A DNA stretch of 48,837 nucleotides from a virus: the IMG/VR virus record IMGVR_UViG_3300050821_009530, positions 1 through 48,837 of that record; one strand, written 5' to 3'. The translations under genes were made by a program, and so were the position numbers. The number at the start of each line of letters is the position of its first letter. Position 1 is the first letter of the stretch. The notes below the pieces were generated by a model that had not been told where the DNA came from, made no database searches, and saw only the letters and a list, made by a program, of their open reading frames with translations. Shown in pieces: positions 16,142 through 23,840 of this stretch.

Positions 16142-18089
16142 GGTCCTCTCCGATCAGCAGCTTGCTGACTTCTTTTTCATAGTATCGATAGTCGACGTCC
16201 TGCCAAGAAAAATCTGAAGCTTTATTGCATTCTTTGATCAACCATCCGCTCTCAACAGCGGTTTCGGCCATCTCGTAACGCGACTTGTTCTTGGTGTGAA
16301 ATGCAGGATCCCACGCTTCACCACGCTTCGCCCACATCTCATCTGTAATCCCATTTTTACGCTTGAATTGACCAATGATTCCCTTTGGCATGGCAATCTT
16401 TTTCATCGGCTGCCCGGCCGTCGACACGTAATAGCGGACGGTTTTTAATTGCTCGCGCTCTCCGATGTAGACTTTGGCTCCGGCAGGGGTTTTATATCTG
16501 AGCATAAAGTCGAACGGGTTCGAGAAAGTTCTAATAATGTCTTCCGGGCGATAACCGTGCAAAAGGCAAGCTTCCACGCCTCGTTGAGCAGCCAAGTTTG
16601 AGAAATCTTTGTTCCAATTGGAGCCGCTTGATCCATGATAATCCTCGTCGGTGAGCGGGTACCAGTAGGCCCCTTTGCGTTTGATTTTACCTTTGGTGTC
16701 GATAGCGATGTAATTATTGACGTCGCGGATCCACATGCGATCATAGACGGCATGTTCAAGTTTGAGACCCGTGGCAGTCTCCCATTCGCCACACCAAAAA
16801 TGAAAGAATGGCTCAACCTTCTTGGGAACCAAGGCTGTGATACCGTCCGTATTGGCCTGAATCAATTCAACTCCAGGGATAAGGCTGAAATATTCCGCCA
16901 GTTGGAGAAGCTGAAGTTGGCCATTAATGGTAATGCTAAAAGTGAATTTTGGGTCATAGAAGGGACTGTACTCGTTATTCGAATTCCCAAACACGCCGTT
17001 ATTGGCGAGTTTTAGAACCAAATTCATCATTGAGCCTTTCGGATACTGCTTTCGATCGGCTTGAAGTTGACGATAAGCTTGTGCAAAAGCTTGACCAAGA
17101 TGCTCTGGAGCAAAGTTATTGGCCACAGCAATAGAAGGATACATACCACCGACGTCGACGTCCAAAATGACCGACTCCTCATTAGTTTCATATCTTTTAT
17201 TCTCGACGGAGGCGTGCACACCCCCCACGCCAAAATCAAATAGGAGCTGTCCAAGAGATCGCTTAAGCTTTGGGCGCTCTGATTTACCCATCCATATAGT
17301 TTGATCTTTAAACCAGGTGAGGACTTCTCTGAAAGCTTCCGTCTGGAATTCAATTTTCGGCAGTATAATTTCGCGAAAATTGACGCTAGTTCGGAGGGAT
17401 TGTCGCGGTTTTCCAGGTGCGATAAAACATTTTTGCCGTCCAATTTTTCCAATAAGATACTCGGTTCCGATTTTGACGTCGGAGTAATTGAGTACGTCTC
17501 CTGTGAGAATTCCATTGTCTAACAAATCCTTTCGCATTTCGATCATGGGAATGCATTTGACTAAAAACTTTTCAGTCTCGGTGATATCGTGGACGTTGTA
17601 GCTGCGAAGCACGTCCATCTGTTCTGAATTCAATTCTTTCATAGGATCGAACGGTAAATCTTCTACGCTCTCTGAGCGCATTGCAAACTGGAGAGCCTTC
17701 AGCGATGTTCGCTTCGTCCGGTTGTCGAAGTGGTTTACTTTTACCAAATCGATCTGCGGAATGATCCGATCACGGATTCCAATCATGTGAGGATTGACGC
17801 CATAATCATGTCCGATAATCGCCTGAGCTTTTGCGTGTGCCTTGAGAGCGTCGAAGGTGTACGGCTCGGTCAAGAGTTGATGCAAAATAGGATAGTCGAA
17901 TCCAAGGGAATTGTATCCGACCATGTGGACCCCGAGAGTTTGAAGGTATCCAAGCCATTGCAACAACTGATCTCGGTCGTTGCGCCGGCTGGATATTTCA
18001 AAAACGTGGACCTCTGGCCTACCGAAAAACTTCCCCGCGAAGAGGAAGCAGTTCAAGTAGGTTTCAAGATCCCAAGGGTAATAATTCAT
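16122..18089 (-). CDS. Family B DNA polymerase with 3'-5' exonuclease
   Basis: The 655-residue replicative polymerase has exonuclease motifs ExoI WDLETY (D7, E9), ExoII GYNSLGFDYP (N60, D65) and ExoIII YNVHD (Y164, D168). The polymerase part has motif A DVDVGGMYPSI (310-320), motif B K360-LANNGVFGNSN and a motif C ANTDGI (D415) instead of the usual YGDTDS. All catalytic acids needed are therefore present, but motif C is divergent. It is short for family B and looks protein-primed-size, yet no terminal-protein gene was recognised. The start overlaps the SSB stop (TAATG). A T7-like virion with a family B polymerase, rather than family A, is worth noting. Confidence 0.92.
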   Translation of the reverse strand: MNYYPWDLETYLNCFLFAGKFFGRPEVHVFEISSRRNDRDQLLQWLGYLQTLGVHMVGYNSLGFDYPILHQLLTEPYTFDALKAHAKAQAIIGHDYGVNPHMIGIRDRIIPQIDLVKVNHFDNRTKRTSLKALQFAMRSESVEDLPFDPMKELNSEQMDVLRSYNVHDITETEKFLVKCIPMIEMRKDLLDNGILTGDVLNYSDVKIGTEYLIGKIGRQKCFIAPGKPRQSLRTSVNFREIILPKIEFQTEAFREVLTWFKDQTIWMGKSERPKLKRSLGQLLFDFGVGGVHASVENKRYETNEESVILDVDVGGMYPSIAVANNFAPEHLGQAFAQAYRQLQADRKQYPKGSMMNLVLKLANNGVFGNSNNEYSPFYDPKFTFSITINGQLQLLQLAEYFSLIPGVELIQANTDGITALVPKKVEPFFHFWCGEWETATGLKLEHAVYDRMWIRDVNNYIAIDTKGKIKRKGAYWYPLTDEDYHGSSGSNWNKDFSNLAAQRGVEACLLHGYRPEDIIRTFSNPFDFMLRYKTPAGAKVYIGEREQLKTVRYYVSTAGQPMKKIAMPKGIIGQFKRKNGITDEMWAKRGEAWDPAFHTKNKSRYEMAETAVESGWLIKECNKASDFSWQDVDYRYYEKEVSKLLIGEDHATHIL

Positions 18090-18982
18090 TATCTAGGAAC
18101 CGCCGGAAATCCCGGTGTGACAGGTGGAGGATATGCCGCGGCCATGCCCGGATGCGCAGGATGAGCCGGCGCAGGAGGCGGAAAGCCTGGAGCTACGGGA
18201 AGAGGTGCCACAGGTGCCGGAGGATACTGCGCGGCCTGACCACCTGGAGGCGGCTGGAAGGCTGGCGGTAAGACGGCGTGGTGAGGTGCCGGAGCTGCGG
18301 GCGGCGCGGCCGGTGCAGGCATACTGGAGACCGGAGGCATCGTAGGAGCGGGAGGCGGAACATAATTGGGCGGGGCCGCGGGAGCCGCCAAGCCAAAGAC
18401 TTGATCGCCGGTGGGAGCGTTGATGATCTCTTTTCCGGGGGCCACAAGTTGAACTGACATGGGGTTTAAATAAAGACCCGCTTTGCCGCCTTTTTGACCT
18501 GGACCATGCGCTTTGATATTGACTTGCACGTTCACATAGTCGCCGCATTTAATTCCGTCGATGACCTGAACATTTTGACCATTCTCCCAGCGAAACCAAC
18601 GGATAGGAAGGTTTGTGGTCATGGCAAAAACGATACATCCGGCGTAGCCTTCACGCGCGCTGTACGGACGCCCTTGGTCGTCGACGTCATTATCTCCGTC
18701 TTTATATTTCATCGCAAAGTTGGGCGGAATCTGACGTGAGGGAAACATTGTGAAAGCTTCCTCGTGCATCGCATTCCACAGAGCTCCGGCGCGATTGGGA
18801 TCGGCCAACTCACTTTTCGGCACTGACAATCCAAAGCCGTACTGAATGCTCTGCTCTCCGGTCTTCGGGTCAATCGACGGCTGATTAGTGCCGAAAATTG
18901 TTTGACCTTTTCCTTTGAAAAGGTCACCTGAAGCCCAAACCATGCGCCCCTGAACTATTACTAATTTACCTTCGCTGGCCAT
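18089..18982 (-). CDS. Single-stranded DNA-binding protein with proline-rich tail
   Basis: The N-terminal 190 residues match the phage SSB family related to T7 gp2.5 (DUF2815 type): VWASGDLFKGKGQTIFG, QYGFGLSVPKSEL, EGYAGCIVFAMTTNLPIRWF, GDYVNVQVNIKAHG and GLYLNPMSVQLVA. The last 105 residues are a Pro/Ala-rich, probably unfolded tail. It lacks the acidic tip used by most SSBs to recruit partners, so the tail may do this another way. A perfect AAGGAGG site precedes the ATG, as expected for an abundant protein. It is coupled to the polymerase gene. Confidence 0.88.
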   Translation of the reverse strand: MASEGKLVIVQGRMVWASGDLFKGKGQTIFGTNQPSIDPKTGEQSIQYGFGLSVPKSELADPNRAGALWNAMHEEAFTMFPSRQIPPNFAMKYKDGDNDVDDQGRPYSAREGYAGCIVFAMTTNLPIRWFRWENGQNVQVIDGIKCGDYVNVQVNIKAHGPGQKGGKAGLYLNPMSVQLVAPGKEIINAPTGDQVFGLAAPAAPPNYVPPPAPTMPPVSSMPAPAAPPAAPAPHHAVLPPAFQPPPGGQAAQYPPAPVAPLPVAPGFPPPAPAHPAHPGMAAAYPPPVTPGFPAVPR

Positions 18983-19204
18983 TTATTCCTCCTTTTTGAA
19001 CTGACGTTCGTATTGATCATTGCGAATCGCTTTTCCGATCCACATAAAACATTCTTCAACTTTAGTCATTGCTAGACTCGCTTCGCGCCCTGGTTTGATA
19101 TTGGTCTCAATGAATGCGCGTACATCATCGACCTTTTGTAAAGCCGAATTCGACAGCGCTTGAGAGGACGAATCGTATGGGAGTAGTTCAAACTTTCCGA
19201 GCAT
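18983..19204 (-). CDS. Acb2/Tad1-like hairpin protein, probable anti-CBASS sponge
   Basis: This 73-residue protein has the two-helix pattern and signature of the Acb2/Tad1 family: a first helix (LQKVDDVRAFIETNI), then PGREASLAMTKVEECFMWIGKAI. Family members such as phage T4 and Pseudomonas phage Acb2 form oligomers that bind the cyclic nucleotide signals of CBASS and stop host defence. Length agrees. SD CAGGAG. It sits between the SSB and a small cysteine protein in the replication operon, so it would be made before the defence is fully triggered. Family assignment is from motif memory; ligand is not known. Confidence 0.72.
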   Translation of the reverse strand: MLGKFELLPYDSSSQALSNSALQKVDDVRAFIETNIKPGREASLAMTKVEECFMWIGKAIRNDQYERQFKKEE

Positions 19205-19427
19205 TTTTCATCTCCTGTTTCTTTTTACTTTGTTCTAAAATTTCTTCAAGTCGGTCGCTTATGTCCTTCTTGAAGCTCTCTTGCTTTTTCAATCTGTTCG
19301 CGCAAATTGGGCAGAGTCCGTATTGAAACCATGCCTTAGTTTGCGAATCCTGAATTCTAAAAACCTGAAGCGCCCGCAGACGGTTGTGAAAAATGCACGC
19401 GTGCGGGTCAGGCTGTTGATCACTCAT
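19188..19427 (-). CDS. Small zinc-ribbon-like protein
   Basis: The 79-residue protein has a C-x2-H (CIFH) near the N-terminus and CPIC later, fitting one zinc site, followed by a lysine/glutamate-rich helix. It overlaps the Acb2-like gene by 17 nt and starts in an ATGA overlap with the nuclease gene. It may bind nucleic acid or the nuclease; this is inference. Confidence 0.62.
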   Translation of the reverse strand: MSDQQPDPHACIFHNRLRALQVFRIQDSQTKAWFQYGLCPICANRLKKQESFKKDISDRLEEILEQSKKKQEMKNARKV

Positions 19428-20521
19428 CGGCTCGGCGCTCCTGTTCCAAAGATTTTATCTGCGAGTTGACTCGAATCTTTCTTCACTATCTTTTGACCGA
19501 GGAACTGCCTGTCAACCAAAGAGTTTACGAATTTCTTATCGATGCCGGCCTTCTCAGCCTTGGCCGGCGAGAGCATGACCTGCTCGATTATTTTTTTACC
19601 CGTTAAAACTTCAATCACGTCCGGCGTGATTCCGTCTTTCCATTTGCGGTCGCTATAGCGCTCCTCGGTAACGTAGCCGGGAATGAGTTTTCCAGACTTG
19701 ATTCGCATAGTGGCGAGCTGGGAAAGTGAGTCCATTTTAATTTTGATGACTTCTGCAGCACGCTCGGCTTGGTCTAGTTGCCGCGCCAATTCCTTTTCAT
19801 CAATTTGGTCTTGAACAAAGTCGTAGCTAACTTCCAGAGCGCGATAAAAAAGGCGATTGAAAGCCGGGCAAGCCTCGGCAGAAGCAGAGCAATATTTGCA
19901 CTGTTTTCCGGTTTCAAGGAGACGATAGCCACTGACGATTTGCTGTAAACGATCGTCGATTTTCGCTTTGTGAGCAAGAAGTTCAGCGTATGATAAGGCC
20001 CATTCACGAGTAGACCCATCCTCATGATGAGGTCTCGGCTGATGGATCCTGAGAATAATTTTTTCGAAACTAATAGCTCGGCGAATGACCTCACCGATTG
20101 CGTATCCCAATAACTGCCAATTGTCCTTAACTTCAACGATTCCCCATCCGTACTTGAGATCGTCAATGTATAAACATCCGTTCCGAATAAAAGATATATC
20201 GTAGCTCCCTCGAATCCGCACACCAGAAGACGAGATCCAATCAATTCTTTGCTCACATAAAACTTCTGACTGTCTGTTGCCATTGATTTCCTCAACGATC
20301 GGTTTGAGATAAAATTCCATCTCGTCGTTAAAATAAACTCCGTTACGCGCCTGCTTCGGAATATCCTGCCCCAGAAGCATCCGCTCTAAGAGCTCTCCCG
20401 CGGCCGTACCTTCAGCCGCGGCCGGTCCGCTTTCAAATTCCGGCAGATTCTCGAAAGATAAAAAGCCCGCGCAGGTCATTGGACGGGCTAAATTTGAGCA
20501 ACGGATCTCAAGGGCTTTCAT
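19424..20521 (-). CDS. Cas4-like PD-(D/E)XK nuclease (DUF2800 type)
   Basis: The 365-residue protein matches phage DUF2800 nucleases: GTAAGELLERML (residues 38-49), RGSYDIS (D108), IDDLKYGWGIVE (D121-K123) and a cysteine cluster CKYC...CPAF (C208, C211, C218), which with an N-terminal cysteine could hold an iron-sulfur cluster as in Cas4 and AddB. Such proteins process DNA ends in recombination or replication. It is coupled by ATGA on both sides in the replication block. Confidence 0.82.
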   Translation of the reverse strand: MKALEIRCSNLARPMTCAGFLSFENLPEFESGPAAAEGTAAGELLERMLLGQDIPKQARNGVYFNDEMEFYLKPIVEEINGNRQSEVLCEQRIDWISSSGVRIRGSYDISFIRNGCLYIDDLKYGWGIVEVKDNWQLLGYAIGEVIRRAISFEKIILRIHQPRPHHEDGSTREWALSYAELLAHKAKIDDRLQQIVSGYRLLETGKQCKYCSASAEACPAFNRLFYRALEVSYDFVQDQIDEKELARQLDQAERAAEVIKIKMDSLSQLATMRIKSGKLIPGYVTEERYSDRKWKDGITPDVIEVLTGKKIIEQVMLSPAKAEKAGIDKKFVNSLVDRQFLGQKIVKKDSSQLADKIFGTGAPSR

Positions 20522-20790
20522 AAGTCATCCTTAAATAGAGCTTCCATCTTATTGGTCGCTGCAATCATATCGTCGCCAAAATCATCAATGCCCTTTTTCA
20601 ATTTCAAAAGGCAATTAGCTAAATCGTGCGATGTGATCCAGACCCTGCTAAAAACAGGAGATCCCGGAGGACCTGCCAATTTAAAATCTCGCGGTGTTAC
20701 CGGGCGACGTTTAATCACTTCAACAAGAGGTATAGAATCTCTCCTGAGAATCTCTTGCAAGCAAAGTGCGGTCACATCGACGATGGCCAT
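20518..20790 (-). CDS. Small protein, unknown function
   Basis: The 90-residue protein starts in a TAATG overlap and ends in an ATGA overlap with the nuclease gene. It starts MAIVDVTALCLQEIL and is mostly helical. Tight coupling suggests a role with the nuclease, but no family is recognised. Confidence 0.65.
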   Translation of the reverse strand: MAIVDVTALCLQEILRRDSIPLVEVIKRRPVTPRDFKLAGPPGSPVFSRVWITSHDLANCLLKLKKGIDDFGDDMIAATNKMEALFKDDL

Positions 20791-21551
20791 TATTCAGCCT
20801 TCGCAATCATTCCGTATTGGATAAAATTGTGGAACATCTCTTCGGCCTGCTGATCATTGACTTTGTGAATGGCGTCGACGCCGAAATGCTGGGTCAATTG
20901 GTTCACGTACTCTTGAGTCAACTTGCCCTTTTTCACCAGGTCAGCAAGCGTCGGCACGAGAAGCTTTTTAAAAGTCTCTACCGTGTGGGCGCTTGGGAGC
21001 GCTGGTTCAGGCCGCGGCATTTGTGGGGGAGCGACAGGGGCAGGAGGCACGACGGGCACGGAAGGGACGACTTGCTGAACAGGAGCTTGCGCGGGGGAGA
21101 CTGCGACGTGATGAATAGGCGCTGCTGGTATTGCCGGAGTCGGTGGAAGTGTCACCGGCGCGCCTTTGAGTGCCGCGATCAACTCTTGCTCCACTTTATA
21201 TATAGTCGAGTCCTCAACATTACGGCGATAGCGCCAAGATCCCTTGGCTGTGACCGCTCTGCTGCTCGCGTGAATTCGCGCATCCCACGGCATTCCTTTG
21301 GAATCAATATCATTTTTTGAAACGGCTGACATCGATTCGGACTCCGCTGGCAGGCCAAGGGGAATTGTCGGCGAGCTCGGCTGCGCCGCGGCTTCGGTCA
21401 AAAAATCCTCTTGCTCCTCCTCATCCAACATAGCAGGCTCAGGAATTAGCGGATTTGAAATTGAAACCCTTCGATTCAACTCGTTATTGAAAAGCTCGTA
21501 ATTAGCTCTCAGTTCTTCGATCGTTCGCCCCTGAATCAAAATTTTAAACAT
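20790..21551 (-). CDS. Proline-rich protein opening the leftward replication operon
   Basis: I place the start at ATG 21551 (MFKILIQGRTIEELRANYE), which has an AGGAGA site; the frame extends upstream to 21659 but without support. The 253-residue product has a charged N-terminal half, a Pro/Ala-rich middle (VVPSVPVVPPAPVAPP) and a helical C-terminus (LVKKGKLTQEYVNQLTQHFG). The same Pro/Ala style occurs in the SSB tail. Function unknown; an early replication or recombination accessory factor is an inference from position. Confidence 0.7.
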   Translation of the reverse strand: MFKILIQGRTIEELRANYELFNNELNRRVSISNPLIPEPAMLDEEEQEDFLTEAAAQPSSPTIPLGLPAESESMSAVSKNDIDSKGMPWDARIHASSRAVTAKGSWRYRRNVEDSTIYKVEQELIAALKGAPVTLPPTPAIPAAPIHHVAVSPAQAPVQQVVPSVPVVPPAPVAPPQMPRPEPALPSAHTVETFKKLLVPTLADLVKKGKLTQEYVNQLTQHFGVDAIHKVNDQQAEEMFHNFIQYGMIAKAE

Positions 21552-21590
21552 TGTTTTATCTCCTCTGTGATCAGTAGAAATAGCACGAGG

Positions 21591-21660
21591 AATTAAATAA
21601 TCAATTAAATAATTAAATAAGTTTGACAGCTTTCCGGTGAAAGGTTCACGATCTGTCAAA
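21591..21660. promoter_or_regulatory. Divergent control region with nested inverted repeats
   Basis: The 108-nt gap between the leftward operon and the helicase gene has an AT-rich block with repeated AATTAAATAA-type units (21591-21620) and then an inverted repeat TTTGACAG (21622-21629) / CTGTCAAA (21653-21660). A second perfect repeat, GTGAA-AGG-TTCAC (21637-21649), is nested inside. The right outer arm touches the helicase ATG. This suggests an operator or an RNA hairpin controlling helicase translation. A clean -10 box was not found. Confidence 0.55.
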
Positions 21661-23330
21661 TGGCAACGGTTTTGAGACCTTATCAGGTCGATCTAAAAAA
21701 TGAGATCTATGACGAGTGGCGGGCTGGACATAAAAACGTCCTGGCCCAGCTTCCGACAGGAATGGGAAAGACTCGTCTTTTCTGTACGATAGCCAATGAA
21801 ATGGCTGTTGGATCTCTCGATAAAACGCCCACCGCCATTCTCGTCCACCGCAAAGAATTGGTCCAGCAGATCAGCCTCACACTTGCCGAGGAAGGGATAA
21901 TTCACAATATAATAGCTCCAAAGCCTGTGATCTCCGGAATCATCGCCGCGCAAAGGCGGGTTTTAAAGAAGTCTTTTTATGACTTCAACGGGATCGTCAC
22001 GGTGGTCTCGGTCGACACTCTCAATGCGCGGGGGCGTAACTATGAAGCGTGGGCGAAAAAAATCCGGCTCTGGATCACAGACGAAGCGGCGCACCTCCTT
22101 AAGAATAATAAGTGGGGACGGGCTATCGATGCTTTTCCCAACGCAATCGGACTTGGAGTTACGGCGACACCTCGCCGGCTTGATAAAAGAGGACTTGGCC
22201 GACATGCTGACGGGGTCTTCGACGTCATGGTTGAAGGGCCTTCTACCCGATGGGGAATTGAGAATCAATTTCTCTGTAAATATAAAATCGCAATCCCACA
22301 AAGTGACTATAAAAGTTTCCTCCGACGGGCCTCAAACGGGACGGACTACTCGAAAGAAGCGATGACCGAGGCTTCGCAAAAGTCCGCGATCGTCGGCGAC
22401 ATGGTGGCGAACTATCAAAAGTTTGCTCTCGGAAAACAGGCGATTTATTTTGTGACCGACATGCTGACCGGAAATCTCACCGAAACCAAATTCAAGTCGG
22501 CCGGCATCCCTGCGAAACTCTTGACCGCGCAGTCGACGGATAAAGAGCGGCTCGACGGGATGCTCGACTTCCAAAATAAGCGCATCAAAGTTTTATTGAA
22601 TATCGATCTTTTCGACGAGGGTCTAGACGTCCCCGGCATTGAGTGCGTCGGCATGGGACGCCCGACCATGTCCACCGCCAAATATTTGCAAATGTGCGGC
22701 CGCGGCCTCAGACCTGCGCCCGATAAAAAGTATTTAATTTTAATCGATCACGTCGGTAATGTCACCGAGCACGGACTTCCGGACAGTTCCAGGGAATGGA
22801 CTCTAGACCGGATTGTCAAGAAGCGCGACAAAACCAATTTCATACGCATTTGCTCAAATATAGAATGTAATTCACCTTACGACCGTGCGCTCACCGCGTG
22901 CCCTTGGTGTGGAGAGGAAGCTTTCCGGGGTTCAGGCGGCGGCGGTGGGCGCGTCCCTCCCATCCTGGTTGATGGAGACCTTGAACTGGTCGATCCCGAA
23001 ACCCTTCATGAACTGGCGGCGAAAGCTCAGCTCGAGGACCCCGGCCGGCTGGCCAAGCGGGTGAGCCTAGCCGCCGGACCTGCCGCCGCGAAAAAGGCTT
23101 TAAAAGCTCAGCAGGAGCGCATAGATACGCAAAAAGATCTAGTCGATATCATCGCCAAATGGGCCGGAGTCCAGAAACACAGCGGATACTCCGACCGCTA
23201 CATTCACAAGCTTTTTTATCTCCAATTTGAAATGACGATCACTGAAGCACTTAGCCAAACGAGGGCCGAAATGTTGGAGTCAATTGACCAACTACAGGCT
23301 CTACTGTCACGCTGGGAGCGGAGGAGGTGA
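21660..23330 (+). CDS. SF2 DNA helicase with C-terminal zinc ribbon
   Basis: The 556-residue protein has helicase motifs in order: LRPYQ (Q-like), Walker A LPTGMGKT (31-38), DEAAH (141-145), TATP (168-171), and motif VI QMCGRGLRP (344-352). A zinc ribbon follows (C398, C403, C414, C417) and then a glycine-rich linker and a helical tail. It likely remodels forks or recombination intermediates. The start codon lies inside the regulatory palindrome. It opens a rightward block ending with the primase-helicase. Confidence 0.92.
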   Translation: MATVLRPYQVDLKNEIYDEWRAGHKNVLAQLPTGMGKTRLFCTIANEMAVGSLDKTPTAILVHRKELVQQISLTLAEEGIIHNIIAPKPVISGIIAAQRRVLKKSFYDFNGIVTVVSVDTLNARGRNYEAWAKKIRLWITDEAAHLLKNNKWGRAIDAFPNAIGLGVTATPRRLDKRGLGRHADGVFDVMVEGPSTRWGIENQFLCKYKIAIPQSDYKSFLRRASNGTDYSKEAMTEASQKSAIVGDMVANYQKFALGKQAIYFVTDMLTGNLTETKFKSAGIPAKLLTAQSTDKERLDGMLDFQNKRIKVLLNIDLFDEGLDVPGIECVGMGRPTMSTAKYLQMCGRGLRPAPDKKYLILIDHVGNVTEHGLPDSSREWTLDRIVKKRDKTNFIRICSNIECNSPYDRALTACPWCGEEAFRGSGGGGGRVPPILVDGDLELVDPETLHELAAKAQLEDPGRLAKRVSLAAGPAAAKKALKAQQERIDTQKDLVDIIAKWAGVQKHSGYSDRYIHKLFYLQFEMTITEALSQTRAEMLESIDQLQALLSRWERRR

Positions 23331-23336
23331 TCAATC

Positions 23337-23411
23337 ATGGCAAAAAAGAAGAAGAAAAAGAAAATGAAAAAGTCCAAAGCTTGGAAAGACAGCGATAAGG
23401 ACGGCAAATAA
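23337..23411 (+). CDS. 24-residue lysine-rich peptide
   Basis: A short frame starts 6 nt after the helicase stop and codes for a peptide with 13 lysines (MAKKKKKKKMKKS, then AWKDSDKDGK). Its ribosome site GGAGGAGGTGATC is a near-perfect match to the 16S 3' end, stronger than most genes here. An intrinsic terminator follows directly. Possible roles are DNA or RNA binding; none can be assigned. I regard it as a real gene because of the ribosome site and clean boundaries. Confidence 0.65.
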   Translation: MAKKKKKKKMKKSKAWKDSDKDGK

Positions 23412-23416
23412 ATTTT

Positions 23417-23450
23417 ATCCCCGGCTGTAGCGATTGGGCCGGGGATTTTT
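23417..23450 (+). terminator. Intrinsic terminator after the lysine-rich peptide
   Basis: ATCCCCGGC pairs with GCCGGGGAT (9 bp, 12-nt loop) and is followed by TTTTTAAA. It should end or attenuate helicase transcription before the VRR-NUC and primase genes. Confidence 0.88.
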
Positions 23451-23462
23451 AAAGGGGGAGGA

Positions 23463-23840
23463 ATGGATGAATCAGAAATCCAGCAAAGAATCCAAATCGA
23501 AGGCCCGTTCTATGGATGCCAGCTTATGCGCAATAACTCAGGCGCGCTCAAAGATGCGACAGGACGCTGGGTTTTCTTCGGCCTGGGGAACGTCTCAAAA
23601 AAGCACGGCGACACCTTTAAGTCCTCAGATCTCATCGGATTCCGACAAGTTAAAATCACCCCAGAAATGGTCGGCCAAACGATCGCTGTTTTCACCGCTA
23701 TCGAAGTTAAAAAACCTGATCATAAAAAAGATAAACGCTTTCATGCGCAGCTTGCTTTCGTATCTTGGGTGAAAGCCGCTGGCGGGATCGCCGGCATTGT
23801 GACGTCGGTCGATGAATTTAAAAAGACCATTTGGCCTTGA
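23463..23840 (+). CDS. VRR-NUC domain nuclease
   Basis: The 125-residue protein is a stand-alone VRR-NUC nuclease: SKKHGDTFKSSDLIG (D56), AIEVKKPD (E81, K83), then HAQLAFVSWVKAAGGIAGIV (Q96). This family cuts branched or structured DNA, for example in replication fork repair. GGGGGAGG lies 5 nt before the ATG. Its stop overlaps the primase-helicase start region. Confidence 0.9.
   Translation: MDESEIQQRIQIEGPFYGCQLMRNNSGALKDATGRWVFFGLGNVSKKHGDTFKSSDLIGFRQVKITPEMVGQTIAVFTAIEVKKPDHKKDKRFHAQLAFVSWVKAAGGIAGIVTSVDEFKKTIWP

Noticed and set aside
23434-23772. 112-codon ORF overlapping the VRR-NUC gene
   Set aside because: The alternative frame has no motif, while the VRR-NUC frame has a strong ribosome site and all catalytic residues.
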